Origin: Patescibacteria group bacterium
GTDB taxonomy: Bacteria > Patescibacteriota > Patescibacteriia > Patescibacteriales > BS150m-G62
Assembly (NCBI GenBank): GCA_016784175.1
Contig: JADHVC010000004.1
Span: forward strand, 1 to 53,851
Length of the DNA: 53,851 bases
Direction of reading: 5' to 3'
In this document: in pieces, positions 27,640-36,102 of the stretch
How the letters are laid out: each line of letters begins with the position of its first letter
Numbering within the stretch: position 1 is the first letter of the stretch
Notes under the pieces: model-generated
What the model was told of the DNA's origin: nothing
Databases searched by the model: none
The model's input: only the letters and a program-made list of their open reading frames with translations
Position numbers and translations under genes: made by a program

Positions 27640-27696
27640 ATGAAAATTTTATTATTATATTTTAAATATAGCATGGATTTGACTTATCGTTAAAGA

Positions 27697-27730
27697 ATAA
27701 AAAAACAACTCTCAGTAAAAGTTGTTTTTC
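27697..27730 (-). terminator. Terminator after tRNA-Thr
   Basis: ACAACT/AGTTGT hairpin with A and T runs on either side, so it is usable on both strands. It lies just 3' of the minus-strand tRNA. Confidence 0.7.
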
Positions 27731-27741
27731 TATTCTTTATG

Positions 27742-27814
27742 AGCCACCTAGGGGACTCGAACCCGTGACCCGCTGTTTACAAAACAGCTGCTCTACCAAC
27801 TGAGCTAAGGTGGC
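27742..27814 (-). tRNA. tRNA-Thr (anticodon UGU)
   Basis: Folds as a complete cloverleaf: acceptor GCCACCT/AGGTGGC, D-arm with AGCTCAGTTGGTAGAGC, anticodon loop TTTGTAA (UGU), and T-arm with GGTTCGAGTCC. The discriminator base is U and CCA is not encoded. Confidence 0.97.
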
Positions 27815-27988
27815 TTACTAGCTACTATTTATAGAATTAAGTTTATATGAATACTTAAATGAGGTCAAGACGTTGATATTTAAATGTTAGGGTTTAGTGA
27901 TAATGTCATAATAGAGCAATTTAGAAATACCATACCGCAATAGAAAAATCGATCAAGAAATTTTAAATACGGCTAACATTACAAATAC

Positions 27989-28052
27989 TTGACTTTTATT
28001 TCAAAGTGTGCTATTATTATTACATAAAGTTATTTATCATTTAGATAGATAA
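27989..28052 (+). promoter_or_regulatory. Promoter and leader hairpin of the zinc-ribbon gene
   Basis: TTGACT (27989-27994), a 17-bp spacer and TATTAT (28012-28017). A hairpin, GTTAT-TATC/GATA-ATAAC, follows at ~28028-28052. The leader to the ATG at 28153 would be ~130 nt, long for this genome. Nothing else is seen between the tRNA and this gene. Confidence 0.55.
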
Positions 28053-28152
28053 CGATAATTAATAATATTTTTTGACTAATTTTTTTTAATTCGATGAGGT
28101 TTATTCTAACTATCATTAATTTTTTAAAATTAAGTTAAGAAAAGTAAATATA

Positions 28153-28308
28153 ATGGAAAATCAAGATTTTGGTCAACGCCAAATGTTCCAAGGTAATTGG
28201 AAATGTTCAGAATGTGCAGCAGAAATTACAGAACTGCCATTTGAGCCAAGTGGTGATAGACCTCTTTTCTGTCGCGATTGTCACAGAGCGAAGAGAAGTA
28301 GATTTTAA
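28153..28308 (+). CDS. 51-residue CxxC zinc-ribbon protein
   Basis: MENQDFGQRQMFQGNW followed by KCSECAAEITELPFEP, then DRPLFCRDCHRAKRS: two CxxC knuckles 21 residues apart. This is the small zinc-ribbon protein I recall as common in CPR and some other bacteria (KCxxCGxEITELPF...YCRDCH). It is probably nucleic-acid or protein binding; the function is unknown. It has a sigma70-type promoter and is followed by an excellent terminator, so it is a monocistronic gene. A longer frame crossing it in another phase (28169-28381) is spurious. Confidence 0.85.
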   Translation: MENQDFGQRQMFQGNWKCSECAAEITELPFEPSGDRPLFCRDCHRAKRSRF

Positions 28309-28325
28309 GTCTATTTTTAAAGTCA

Positions 28326-28357
28326 AAAAAACAGCCCCAATTATGGGGCTGTTTTTA
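28326..28357. terminator. Bidirectional terminator
   Basis: An A-run, CAGCCCC, AATTAT loop, GGGGCTG and a T-run. It serves the zinc-ribbon gene on the plus strand and the secreted-protein gene on the minus strand. Confidence 0.9.
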
Positions 28358-28388
28358 GTTTCTGGAAAAGTTTTATTTTAAGCTATGT

Positions 28389-29516
28389 TTATATTTTCAT
28401 ATTTTCTAGCTTATTCTCTTTTTGATCTTGAAGTTTTTTTGACTCCTTAATTTTCATTCTTTTGTCCATTGCTCGCTTTACTGCTTCATTTACTTTTGAT
28501 TGTAGTAAGTTTTTTTTATTACCGTTATTATCCTGGGTGTTTTTTTCTGTTCTGGTCTCAGCGATAGTTTCTTTTATCTGCTCTCTTCTTTCTTTATTGA
28601 TTCGTGGTATGTCGGCGCTCATAACACAAGTTTTAGCGTACTCTCTTTCTTCTTTTTTATCTGTGTTTTTGTTAAGTTCTTTTTTTCCTTTTAAGCACCG
28701 TGTCATTTCTTTGACTTGGTCATTTAAATTTTTTTTTGCTTCCTCAAGACTTAGATCTTTATCTTCTGCATGAGCATATAAAGTGTATCTGTAAGCAGTT
28801 TTAATTTGTTGTCTCTTATTGTCTTTTATTTTTGCTAAGTCGTTTTTTTTGACACCTAAGCTCATTTTTTTCATAAGTTCATATGAGGCTTCATGAGTGC
28901 CTGCATAATAGGCTTTACAATTGTTTGGATTTATCCAATAGGCTTCTCCATTCTTTTCAACTCGCAAAACAATTCTGCCTTTTAATCTATTACTTAATTT
29001 TGATGTTTTGCATACACTTTCTTCTTCTTTTTCAGTTCCAATAATTAGATTAGCAAAATTTTGTTCATTTATCCCAAGTGCTCGGCGTTCAAGTAATTTT
29101 TGGGCAGCTGATCCATCCGCAAGATATTCTTTACCACCAGTTACTGGATCAAGATAATATACTTCACCGTTACCTTCGACATCAAGTAACATTTTGCCAA
29201 ATAGTCTTTCGGTTAAAGCAGGATCTTCTTTTGCTTCAGGAATATCGCTTGGTTCGGCTTCAGTAAGTTCTTCGTCAGAAAAATCACTAACATTTACTAT
29301 TTCTTCATCTTCTGATTCAGTTTTTGACACGATCTCTATTACATTACTCAACTCATCTTCTGTTTCGGTGTTCGTTGATATTAGTTGAGGTGTCGGAGCT
29401 TCAGTCGATTCTTCGGCTTTTACGGTGTTAATGGTGAGAGAGAAAGAGAATACAAACATTATCATTAAAAGGACAGAGAATGTTTGGTAATTTTGGCTTA
29501 CTAGTTTATTTTTCAT
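28389..29516 (-). CDS. Secreted protein with two tandem wall-type repeats
   Basis: 375 residues with a signal peptide (about 1-34, cleaved near VKAEE). Next is an acidic, disordered Glu/Ser/Thr stretch (~35-95). Then come two copies of a ~55-residue repeat: GKMLLDVEGNGEVYYLDPV...LLERRALGI and GRIVLRVEKNGEAYWINPN...LMKKMSLGV. The second ends in a highly charged Lys/Glu C-terminus predicted to be helical. From memory the repeat (hydrophobic strand, G-E-x-Y/W-Y, N/D-P, then x-L-G-I/V) is widespread in secreted CPR proteins, sometimes with peptidase domains. Adhesion or wall binding is plausible, but nothing here proves it. Confidence 0.8.
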   Translation of the reverse strand: MKNKLVSQNYQTFSVLLMIMFVFSFSLTINTVKAEESTEAPTPQLISTNTETEDELSNVIEIVSKTESEDEEIVNVSDFSDEELTEAEPSDIPEAKEDPALTERLFGKMLLDVEGNGEVYYLDPVTGGKEYLADGSAAQKLLERRALGINEQNFANLIIGTEKEEESVCKTSKLSNRLKGRIVLRVEKNGEAYWINPNNCKAYYAGTHEASYELMKKMSLGVKKNDLAKIKDNKRQQIKTAYRYTLYAHAEDKDLSLEEAKKNLNDQVKEMTRCLKGKKELNKNTDKKEEREYAKTCVMSADIPRINKERREQIKETIAETRTEKNTQDNNGNKKNLLQSKVNEAVKRAMDKRMKIKESKKLQDQKENKLENMKI

Positions 29517-29778
29517 ATTGAATTTTAATAATTAATTAGTAGATAAATTTAATATTATCTTAACTGTATTATAGCATGATGTTTCGTTAATAAATAGAAC
29601 TCTTTTTAAGACCTCTCTTTAGGAAAGGTCGTTACAAAAAAACGGATCATACGCAATATTACCGTCTAGCCGTAAATGAAAACAGGTGTCGAAATTGAAC
29701 TGGCAGTTGAAAATTGAGCCATAATGTGCTTAAGTTTAGGATTAATACTTAAATTAATTTTAGAATTAATTACATTAC

Positions 29779-30309
29779 ATGAAATCAAAAAATATCCTTG
29801 AATTGATTCTTCCGGATGGAACTCTTGATTGGTTTGACATAGTAGAGGGATCAAGGGATGAAAATCAAATACATACAATTTTAGAAGAAAAAAATATACC
29901 ACCAACGCTAGATGATAAATCAAAAAATTTAAAAGTAAATCCGAAAGGATTTACTGATATCACCATTACAGATTTTAGAAGGACTTTAATAACTTTTAGG
30001 CGCAGATATTGGCAAGTAGAGGGTCAAAAAGAATACTTGAAACGTGATATAAAATTAGCATTTCCAGGCACACAACTTGAAAAAGAGTTTGCCTCTTTTT
30101 TAAAAGAAGACGGCGGAAGAGGAACCTTACTCGCTGGCTTCTATCGCAAAGTCTCAGAGAATCCCGGCCAAAGAATTTGAAAAACAATACAAAAACCACT
30201 TAAGTGGTTTTCATGAATGGGATCAAAAAGATCATGCTGAAAACTGGCTTCTTTTTCCTGAAAATATTGGAGAAAAATTAAGTATAGATGAGACTGCTAT
30301 GCTAATTTA
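29779..30309 (+). pseudogene. Truncated and frameshifted transposase (ISAon1-like)
   Basis: The first frame (29779-30180) begins NILELILPDGTLDWFDIVEG and continues with HTILEEKNIPPT, KGFTDITITDF and GTQLEKEFASFLKE, matching my recollection of the N-terminal region of ISAon1-type transposases. A second phase then gives IPAKEFEKQYKNHLSGF and ENWLLFPENIGEKLSIDETA, the start of the catalytic part with the first Asp of the DDE triad. The frame stops right there, at the junction with the recombinase remnant. No terminal repeats are identified. The 200 bp upstream (29575-29778) show nothing I recognise. Confidence 0.65.
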
Positions 30310-31368
30310 GACGAATTGCAAGCAGAAGCAGAAGTTTTAGGGTTAACAGGAAAACATAAAAAAGTTTTACAAACTTCTACAATTTACAGAATTATTACTA
30401 ACCCATTTTATTATGGTAAATATGAATGGCCTAAAAATAGCGGTAATTGGTATAAAGGCAAGCATAAGCCGATAATAACATTTACAGAATATCAGCAAGT
30501 TCAAGAAATAATGGCGAAAAGTGCAAAGCCGAAAAAATCTAAATTAAAAGAAGTTAAAGATACCCAAATTTTAGAACAAAAAAATCAAAATAAACTAAAT
30601 AAACTAAATTTACCTGTTATCTATAAAGGCTTAATGACTTGCAAGGTGTGCGGTGGAGCAATTACCGCTAGCAAAGTCCGCAAACAGCAAAAGAACGGCA
30701 ACAAACACCAATATATCTATTATCATTGTTCTAAGCGGAAAGATAAAAACTGTAACCAAAAAAGTTACCCTGTTAATCAAGAAGCTCTAGAGCCTCAAGT
30801 GTTAAAATTCTTAGAAGAAATTACAATAGTTCCAGAAGTTTATGAGTGGGCGATGAGCCAGTCTAAACTTAGAAAAACTAATGATCAAGATTTTAAGGAA
30901 AAAGTATTACAAACACATAAACAAAATCTTGAAAGATCTAAGAACAAAATTCAAAACTTAATCGATATGCTAGCTGATAATGATATCTCGAGAGAGGAGT
31001 ATCAAGAAAGAAGAAAAAAGTGTGAAGATGAGACTAATGTTGCTAATGAAGCAATCTTAAATATTGAGGGCAAAGAAAAAAGACAACAAGAAATGTTAAC
31101 TGATACTTTTCAATTAGTCACAAACCTAAAAAAGAAGTTTCAAAAAGGAACTCCTGACAAGAAAAAAGAGATAATTTTAAAGTTAGGATCAAACCTATCT
31201 TTAAAAGACAAAAAGCTAGCAATAATGCTGGATTTAAAGTTTCAGGCATTCCAAAAGCATGCTAATGGTGCTAACCAAGAAATCACTAGGATCAAACCCC
31301 TTGAAATGCCGATAAATACAACGCAAAACACCCTTACGAGGGGTGCTTATGCTACTATGAGCGAGTAA
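30292..31368 (+). pseudogene. Large serine recombinase lacking its catalytic domain
   Basis: About 355 residues. The frame opens with a recombinase domain (STIYRIITNPFYYGKYEWP, GNWYKGKHKPIITFTEYQQVQ). It then has a zinc beta-ribbon with two CxxC pairs (MTCKVCGGAITASK and HCSKRKDKNC) and a coiled-coil C-terminus. The N-terminal resolvase domain with the catalytic serine, normally ~150-200 residues, is absent; its place is taken by the broken transposase. The first in-frame start is the TTG at 30316, and real translation is doubtful. The stop lies inside the 3' end of the tRNA-Gly gene on the other strand. It is probably a relic of an integrated element. Confidence 0.8.
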
Positions 31369-31430
31369 CGGGAATCGAACCCGTATCTTAAGCTTGGGAA
31401 GCTCACATTCTACCACTGAACTATACCCGC
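31360..31430 (-). tRNA. tRNA-Gly (anticodon CCC)
   Basis: Acceptor GCGGGTA/TACTCGC with one G-U pair, D-arm AGTTCAGTGGTAGAAT, anticodon loop TTCCCAA (CCC) and T-arm with GGTTCGATTCC. CCA is not encoded. Its 3' nine bases overlap the end of the recombinase remnant. Confidence 0.95.
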
Positions 31431-31565
31431 TAATTTAAAAGTAATATGAATAATAAACTATTCACAGTTCTTTATCACAATACTATGTTATAATTTATAA
31501 TAATCTTTTTAGTTAAATAAATCAATTTGGGACGTGCTATTGAGTTTAGTTATATAAACAATATT

Positions 31566-33332
31566 ATGAATATAAAAAATAATTGGAAATTAAGTGCTAT
31601 TGTGATGTTTGTTGTGGTGAGTATGCTGGATGTAAGCGTTGCGCAGGCTTCAGTGAATGGGTGGATGGCGGAGGCAATGAAAATGTTGGAGGAACAATCA
31701 TTAGGAAATCTGTCTGCGGAACAAGTTAAGGAGGGGAGCGAAGAAGTAGCGGAAATTCAAAGTGAACCAGTTGCGTTATTTGTTCAGGATATAGAACCAG
31801 TTGTAAGTCAATTTGCTGAGGAAGACATTGTTAATGAGGAATTTTATATTAATTTAAATAAGGAAACAATTGATAGGGGCTATACGGTTAGAGCTTTTGA
31901 TGGTTTGATGAAGATATCGCTTGTGCCGGGGATACTTAGCCAAGAGACACCTGTGGAAATTATTAAGCTAAATGAAGGAATGGATCAGCCTTGGAGTTTA
32001 AGTCGGGTAAGTCCAGTTTATCAATTTGAGTTTAAGAATAAATCAGCTTATGATTCTAGCAATCCTTTTGAAATTGAGTTGAGTTATGATAAAGAAGATG
32101 GAAGATATAAGGAAGTTTTTTTCTTTGATAAGGGGTATGGCACATGGAGACCATTGCCAACAAGGGAATATCCTAATGAAAAATTTGTGCGGGCTATGAT
32201 ATATTTACCTTATGCTCGAGTGGCAGTGTTTAGTTATCCAGAAGTGCTTACGGTAGGTAGGGCTAGTTGGTATAAGTATAAGAATGGAGATTATGTGGCT
32301 TCACCAGATTTTCCAAAAGGATCAATTTTGAAAGTGACAAATTTGGAAAACAATAAGTCGATTGATGTAACAGTGAATGATTGGGGTCCAGAGCGTGATT
32401 TGTTTCCAGATAGAGTTGTTGATTTAGATAAGGTTGCGTTTGGCAAGATTGCATCTGTTGGGGCAGGAATTATTGATGTTAAAGTTGAGCCTATTTTTAT
32501 AGCTAAAAGTAATGAATCTAGATTTGGTTTGGGTAAGCTCGGGGCTACAATAAATCCAGCAATAAGTTCAAGTGCAGCGATTGTTTATGTTGAGGAAGAT
32601 GGAGAGATTGTTTATGATAAGAACGCTACAAGTTCTTTATCGATTGCGAGTTTAACTAAGCTTATTGCAATTTCAACTTTTTTTAATACAAGACCATCGC
32701 TAAATGAGGTTGTCGTATATTTAGATCAGGATGAGAAAAATAATCATCGTTATGTTGATGAGATATGGAGAATTGCGAAGTTAGAGTTGAAAGAAGGGGA
32801 TAAGATAACTTTGGAAGATTTGCTTTATGCTTCATTAGTTGGATCATATAATAATACTATTGAAACTATTGTTCGGGCGAGCGGATTAACTAGGGATGAA
32901 TTTGTCGCTAAGATGAATGAAAATGTAATAGAATGGGGAGCAAAATCGACACATTTTATTGAGCCAACTGGTCTTGCACCAGAGAATGTTTCAACTGCTG
33001 AAGACTATGCTATAATAACTAAAGAATTATTTAAGAATCCGTTGATTAAAAAAACAAGCACTATGAGTGTGTATGAGTTCGGTTTGTTAAATAGGGAAGA
33101 AAAGTTTAAGGTTGTTAATAGGAATCATTTAATATTGAAAAATATATATAGGATTATTGGTTCAAAGACTGGCTATTTAGATGAAGCTGGTTACTGTTTA
33201 ATGACTAGGGTGCGAACGCCAGATAACAAGCATATGGTAATAGTCTTATTGGGGGCTGATAGTCGTGATCAAACATTTATTGAAACCGAGGAGTTAATTC
33301 AATATGGTTTACTGAAAAAAAGGGGGGACTAA
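31566..33332 (+). CDS. RlpA-like domain fused to D-Ala-D-Ala carboxypeptidase (peptidase S11)
   Basis: Exported peptidoglycan enzyme of 588 residues. I choose the ATG at 31566 because it gives a normal signal peptide (MNIKNNWKLSAIVMFVVVS...AQA). After an acidic linker and a beta-rich region (~80-220) comes an RlpA-type double-psi barrel (~225-315: GRASWYKY...VTVNDWGPERD...DRVVDLDKVAF). The usual A-H-x-T-L-P motif reads SPDFPKG, so lytic activity is uncertain. The S11 domain (~335-588) has the active-site Ser362 and Lys365 in SLTK, SYN at 427-429 and KTG beginning at Lys534. ftsE starts 24 bp downstream; FtsEX commonly controls peptidoglycan hydrolases, so this protein is a good candidate partner. 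Confidence 0.88.
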   Translation: MNIKNNWKLSAIVMFVVVSMLDVSVAQASVNGWMAEAMKMLEEQSLGNLSAEQVKEGSEEVAEIQSEPVALFVQDIEPVVSQFAEEDIVNEEFYINLNKETIDRGYTVRAFDGLMKISLVPGILSQETPVEIIKLNEGMDQPWSLSRVSPVYQFEFKNKSAYDSSNPFEIELSYDKEDGRYKEVFFFDKGYGTWRPLPTREYPNEKFVRAMIYLPYARVAVFSYPEVLTVGRASWYKYKNGDYVASPDFPKGSILKVTNLENNKSIDVTVNDWGPERDLFPDRVVDLDKVAFGKIASVGAGIIDVKVEPIFIAKSNESRFGLGKLGATINPAISSSAAIVYVEEDGEIVYDKNATSSLSIASLTKLIAISTFFNTRPSLNEVVVYLDQDEKNNHRYVDEIWRIAKLELKEGDKITLEDLLYASLVGSYNNTIETIVRASGLTRDEFVAKMNENVIEWGAKSTHFIEPTGLAPENVSTAEDYAIITKELFKNPLIKKTSTMSVYEFGLLNREEKFKVVNRNHLILKNIYRIIGSKTGYLDEAGYCLMTRVRTPDNKHMVIVLLGADSRDQTFIETEELIQYGLLKKRGD

Positions 33333-33356
33333 ATTTTTAATTTTTAACTTAATTAC

Positions 33357-34037
33357 GTGATTAAATTTATAAACGCCACAAAAAAATACGGACGAAAGGT
33401 AGTTGCTTTAGACAATCTAAATTTACACATTAGGCCAGGTGAGTTTGTATCTGTTGTTGGTAGATCTGGTACTGGTAAAACTACTCTTGTTAAGGCTTTA
33501 ATTGGCGAAGAGTGCTTAGATAAGGGACAGGTTATGGTCGGAGGTTGGGATATTACTCGAGTGAGACAGTCAGAAGTTCATATTCTAAGGAAACAAATTG
33601 GGGTTATTTTTCAGGATTTTAAATTGTTGCCAAATAAGACTTTGTATGAAAATGTTGCTTTTGCCATGGAAGTATGTGGAAAAAAATCTTCTAAGATTAG
33701 AGATATTGTTCCGCAGTTATTAAAAATTGTCGGTCTTCAAAATAAAGTCAATCGTTATCCACATGAGGTGTCAGGTGGTGAAAAGCAAAGAGCAGGTATA
33801 GCGAGGTCACTTGTTCATCAACCTAAGATTTTATTGGCTGATGAACCTACAGGTAATTTAGATTCAATAAACGCTGACGAAATTATTGAGCTACTTTTGA
33901 AGATTAATAAATTCGGTACGACTGTTGTTCTGGTGACTCACAATAGGGAAATAGTCAATAGGTTAAGGAAAAGAGTTGTGACGATTGAAAATGGAACTGT
34001 AGCTCATGATCAGGTGGTTGGAAAATATGTTCTATGA
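33357..34037 (+). CDS. ftsE: Cell-division ATP-binding protein FtsE
   Basis: ATPase of the FtsEX complex. It has 226 residues and a GTG start. Walker A is GRSGTGKTT (about 36-44), Q-loop IFQDFKLLP, signature VSGGEKQRAGIARSL, Walker [14 protein letters not shown] and switch VTHN. The start IKFINATKKYG and overall length match FtsE. It is followed after 32 bp by ftsX and preceded by a peptidoglycan carboxypeptidase, a sensible functional set. Confidence 0.95.
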   Translation: MIKFINATKKYGRKVVALDNLNLHIRPGEFVSVVGRSGTGKTTLVKALIGEECLDKGQVMVGGWDITRVRQSEVHILRKQIGVIFQDFKLLPNKTLYENVAFAMEVCGKKSSKIRDIVPQLLKIVGLQNKVNRYPHEVSGGEKQRAGIARSLVHQPKILLADEPTGNLDSINADEIIELLLKINKFGTTVVLVTHNREIVNRLRKRVVTIENGTVAHDQVVGKYVL

Positions 34038-34069
34038 TTTTATAAAAATTAACAAATAATAGTAAAATA

Positions 34070-34978
34070 ATGATTTCTTTTTTGAGAATAATTAGATTTA
34101 GTTTTCAAGATATAATTCGTAATATCTGGTTGTCTTTAATTACAATAAGTATTTTGATTTTGGCACTAATTTCAGTGAATGTTCTTTTGGTTTTGAATCT
34201 TGTATCAGAAACAACAATGGGTGCAATAGAAGATAAAATTGATATTAATTTGTACTTAACTCAGGATGCGAAAGAAGACGAAATATTAGCTTTAAAGGCT
34301 AAGATTACGAATTTACCTAATGTTGCGTCTGTTGGGTATATTTCTCGTGATGAGGCATTAGTTAGTTTTAGATCAAAGTATAAGGATAATGTAGAGATAT
34401 TGCAGGCATTAAGAGAGTTGGGGAAGAATCCGCTAAGTCCAAGCTTGACAATTAAACCAGAAGACGCCAGTAATTATAAAGGTTTGATTGCGCACTTAAC
34501 TAATCTAGATGAGGATATTGTTGAATATAAGAATTTTGATGACCATGAAGCTGTGTTAAATAAGATTGATGCGATTTCAAAAAGGGTTAATAAGGTTGGG
34601 TTATATGTTAGTTTGGTTTTTATCGCTATATCTATTTTGATGGTATTTAATTCTATTAGAATGGCAATATATACCCATAGATATGAAATAGGTATAATGC
34701 GTTTAGTGGGGGCATCTCGATGGTTTATTCGGGCACCCTATTTAGTTTCTGCTGTGACATATTCTTTAATAGGAGTTCTGATTGTTATCGTTGCTTTTTT
34801 CCCTTTTTTAACTTTGTTACACCCATATCTACAAGCATTTTTTGTAGGATATGAAATAAATATATTTACATATTTTACAGAGAATTTTGCTATTTTCTTC
34901 GGTTTACAATTCATAGGTGCTGCATTAATTAGCGGACTAGCTAGTTTGATTGCTGTGGCTAAATATTCAAGAGTGTAG
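34070..34978 (+). CDS. ftsX: Cell-division membrane protein FtsX
   Basis: 302 residues: an N-terminal helix (about 22-43), an extracytoplasmic domain (~45-165) with NLPNVASVGYISRDEAL, and three further helices (about 175-300) carrying the FtsX segment with EIGIMRLVGASRWFIRAPYL. It transmits FtsE ATP hydrolysis to wall hydrolases outside the membrane. A bidirectional terminator separates it from the convergent corA. Confidence 0.95.
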   Translation: MISFLRIIRFSFQDIIRNIWLSLITISILILALISVNVLLVLNLVSETTMGAIEDKIDINLYLTQDAKEDEILALKAKITNLPNVASVGYISRDEALVSFRSKYKDNVEILQALRELGKNPLSPSLTIKPEDASNYKGLIAHLTNLDEDIVEYKNFDDHEAVLNKIDAISKRVNKVGLYVSLVFIAISILMVFNSIRMAIYTHRYEIGIMRLVGASRWFIRAPYLVSAVTYSLIGVLIVIVAFFPFLTLLHPYLQAFFVGYEINIFTYFTENFAIFFGLQFIGAALISGLASLIAVAKYSRV

Positions 34979-35012
34979 AGAGGGTATGTTTGAGTAGTTT
35001 TATGAAATGAAT

Positions 35013-35046
35013 AAAAGTGATGCTAACGAAAGCATCACTTTTATAT
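35013..35046. terminator. Bidirectional terminator between ftsX and corA
   Basis: AAAAGTGATGCT-AACGAA-AGCATCACTTTT, a perfect 12-bp stem, followed by T-rich sequence on both strands. Confidence 0.92.
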
Positions 35047-35059
35047 TTTTTTGAATAAT

Positions 35060-36028
35060 TTATAGCCATTTTTTTCTTTTAAAATAGAATAGCATGATCA
35101 TACAACCAATTATCATAGAGAACATAATTTGCCAAAAACCAAAAGGAGAATCTAGTAATGGCATTCCTCCTGTGACGTTCATTCCAAAGATGGCGGCGAG
35201 CAATGTAAGTGGGAAAACAATAACAGAAAATATTGTTAGCGTTTTCATTATGTTGTTAAGTTTGTAATTTATTAAGGATTCGTTAGTGTTATTTAGTAGT
35301 TCTGCAATTTCTTTTCTGTTGGTTGATATTTCCCAAAGGTTTTGTGAATAATCTATTAAATTATCATAATGCTCTTTGATATCAATATTCGGTATTAACT
35401 TGTCTCTTTGTAGATTTTGAATTTTTGCAATAATTTTAGTGTGGTTCTCGAGTATTCTTCTTATGTTTAATATATTTCTTCTTATTAAAAGTATTTCTGT
35501 AACAGCCTCTTTTTGCTCTTGTGCAAATATTATCTTTTCTACTTTTGTTATATTTTTTGAGATTTCATCTAGTATGTCAAAAGAATTTAGTAATAGTTTT
35601 TGTATTAATTCGTATAACAAGATTCTTGGTGATTCTTTTTTGAAGGCGAGTGTATTTTTTGGATTCTTTTTTACTTCTTTAAAAAAGTCATTAATCTCGT
35701 GTACATTGTTATGGATCGTTACGAGGTAATTATGTGAAAAGAATATTTCAATTTCTTTAATTTTAATATTACCATTTTCTAGTTTTGGAAATTGTAGAAT
35801 GATAAATAGGTATTCTTCGGTACGTTCAAATGTGGTTCGTTGTGCATAAACATTTCCTCTTGAAGCAGAAAGATGTGTGGAGTGAAAATTGTATTTAGTA
35901 TGCAGGTATTCTAGTTCTTTTTTTCCAGCATTACTGATATTGATCCATGTTAATTTTTTGGCACGCGTTCTTAGATTATCTATAATTACCTCTTTGAGCT
36001 TTTTTGATTGTATATTCTTTAGTGTCAT
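35060..36028 (-). CDS. corA: CorA-family magnesium/divalent-cation channel
   Basis: 322 residues: a soluble alpha/beta N-terminal domain (~1-160), a long helix leading to the pore, and two C-terminal membrane helices. The family signature GMN is present in FGMNVTGGMP at the mouth of the first pore helix. The C-terminus ends with basic residues (FKRKKWL) as usual. It is transcribed convergently to ftsX and in the same direction as gyrB, from which it is separated by a terminator. Confidence 0.93.
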   Translation of the reverse strand: MTLKNIQSKKLKEVIIDNLRTRAKKLTWINISNAGKKELEYLHTKYNFHSTHLSASRGNVYAQRTTFERTEEYLFIILQFPKLENGNIKIKEIEIFFSHNYLVTIHNNVHEINDFFKEVKKNPKNTLAFKKESPRILLYELIQKLLLNSFDILDEISKNITKVEKIIFAQEQKEAVTEILLIRRNILNIRRILENHTKIIAKIQNLQRDKLIPNIDIKEHYDNLIDYSQNLWEISTNRKEIAELLNNTNESLINYKLNNIMKTLTIFSVIVFPLTLLAAIFGMNVTGGMPLLDSPFGFWQIMFSMIIGCMIMLFYFKRKKWL

Positions 36029-36052
36029 TAATAATATTATAGCATATAGAGC

Positions 36053-36090
36053 AAATAAAAAAAACTGTAATATTTTACAGTCTTTTTTTG
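36053..36090 (-). terminator. Terminator of gyrB
   Basis: On the minus strand, CTGTAA-AATA-TTACAG followed by a long U run. It is also A/T-flanked on the other side. Confidence 0.8.
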
Positions 36091-36102
36091 ATGGTTTTGT
36101 GA

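Noticed and set aside
28169-28381. 70-residue frame across the zinc-ribbon gene
   Set aside because: It is the same DNA in another phase. The CxxC frame (28153-28308) has the recognisable family pattern and ends before the terminator.
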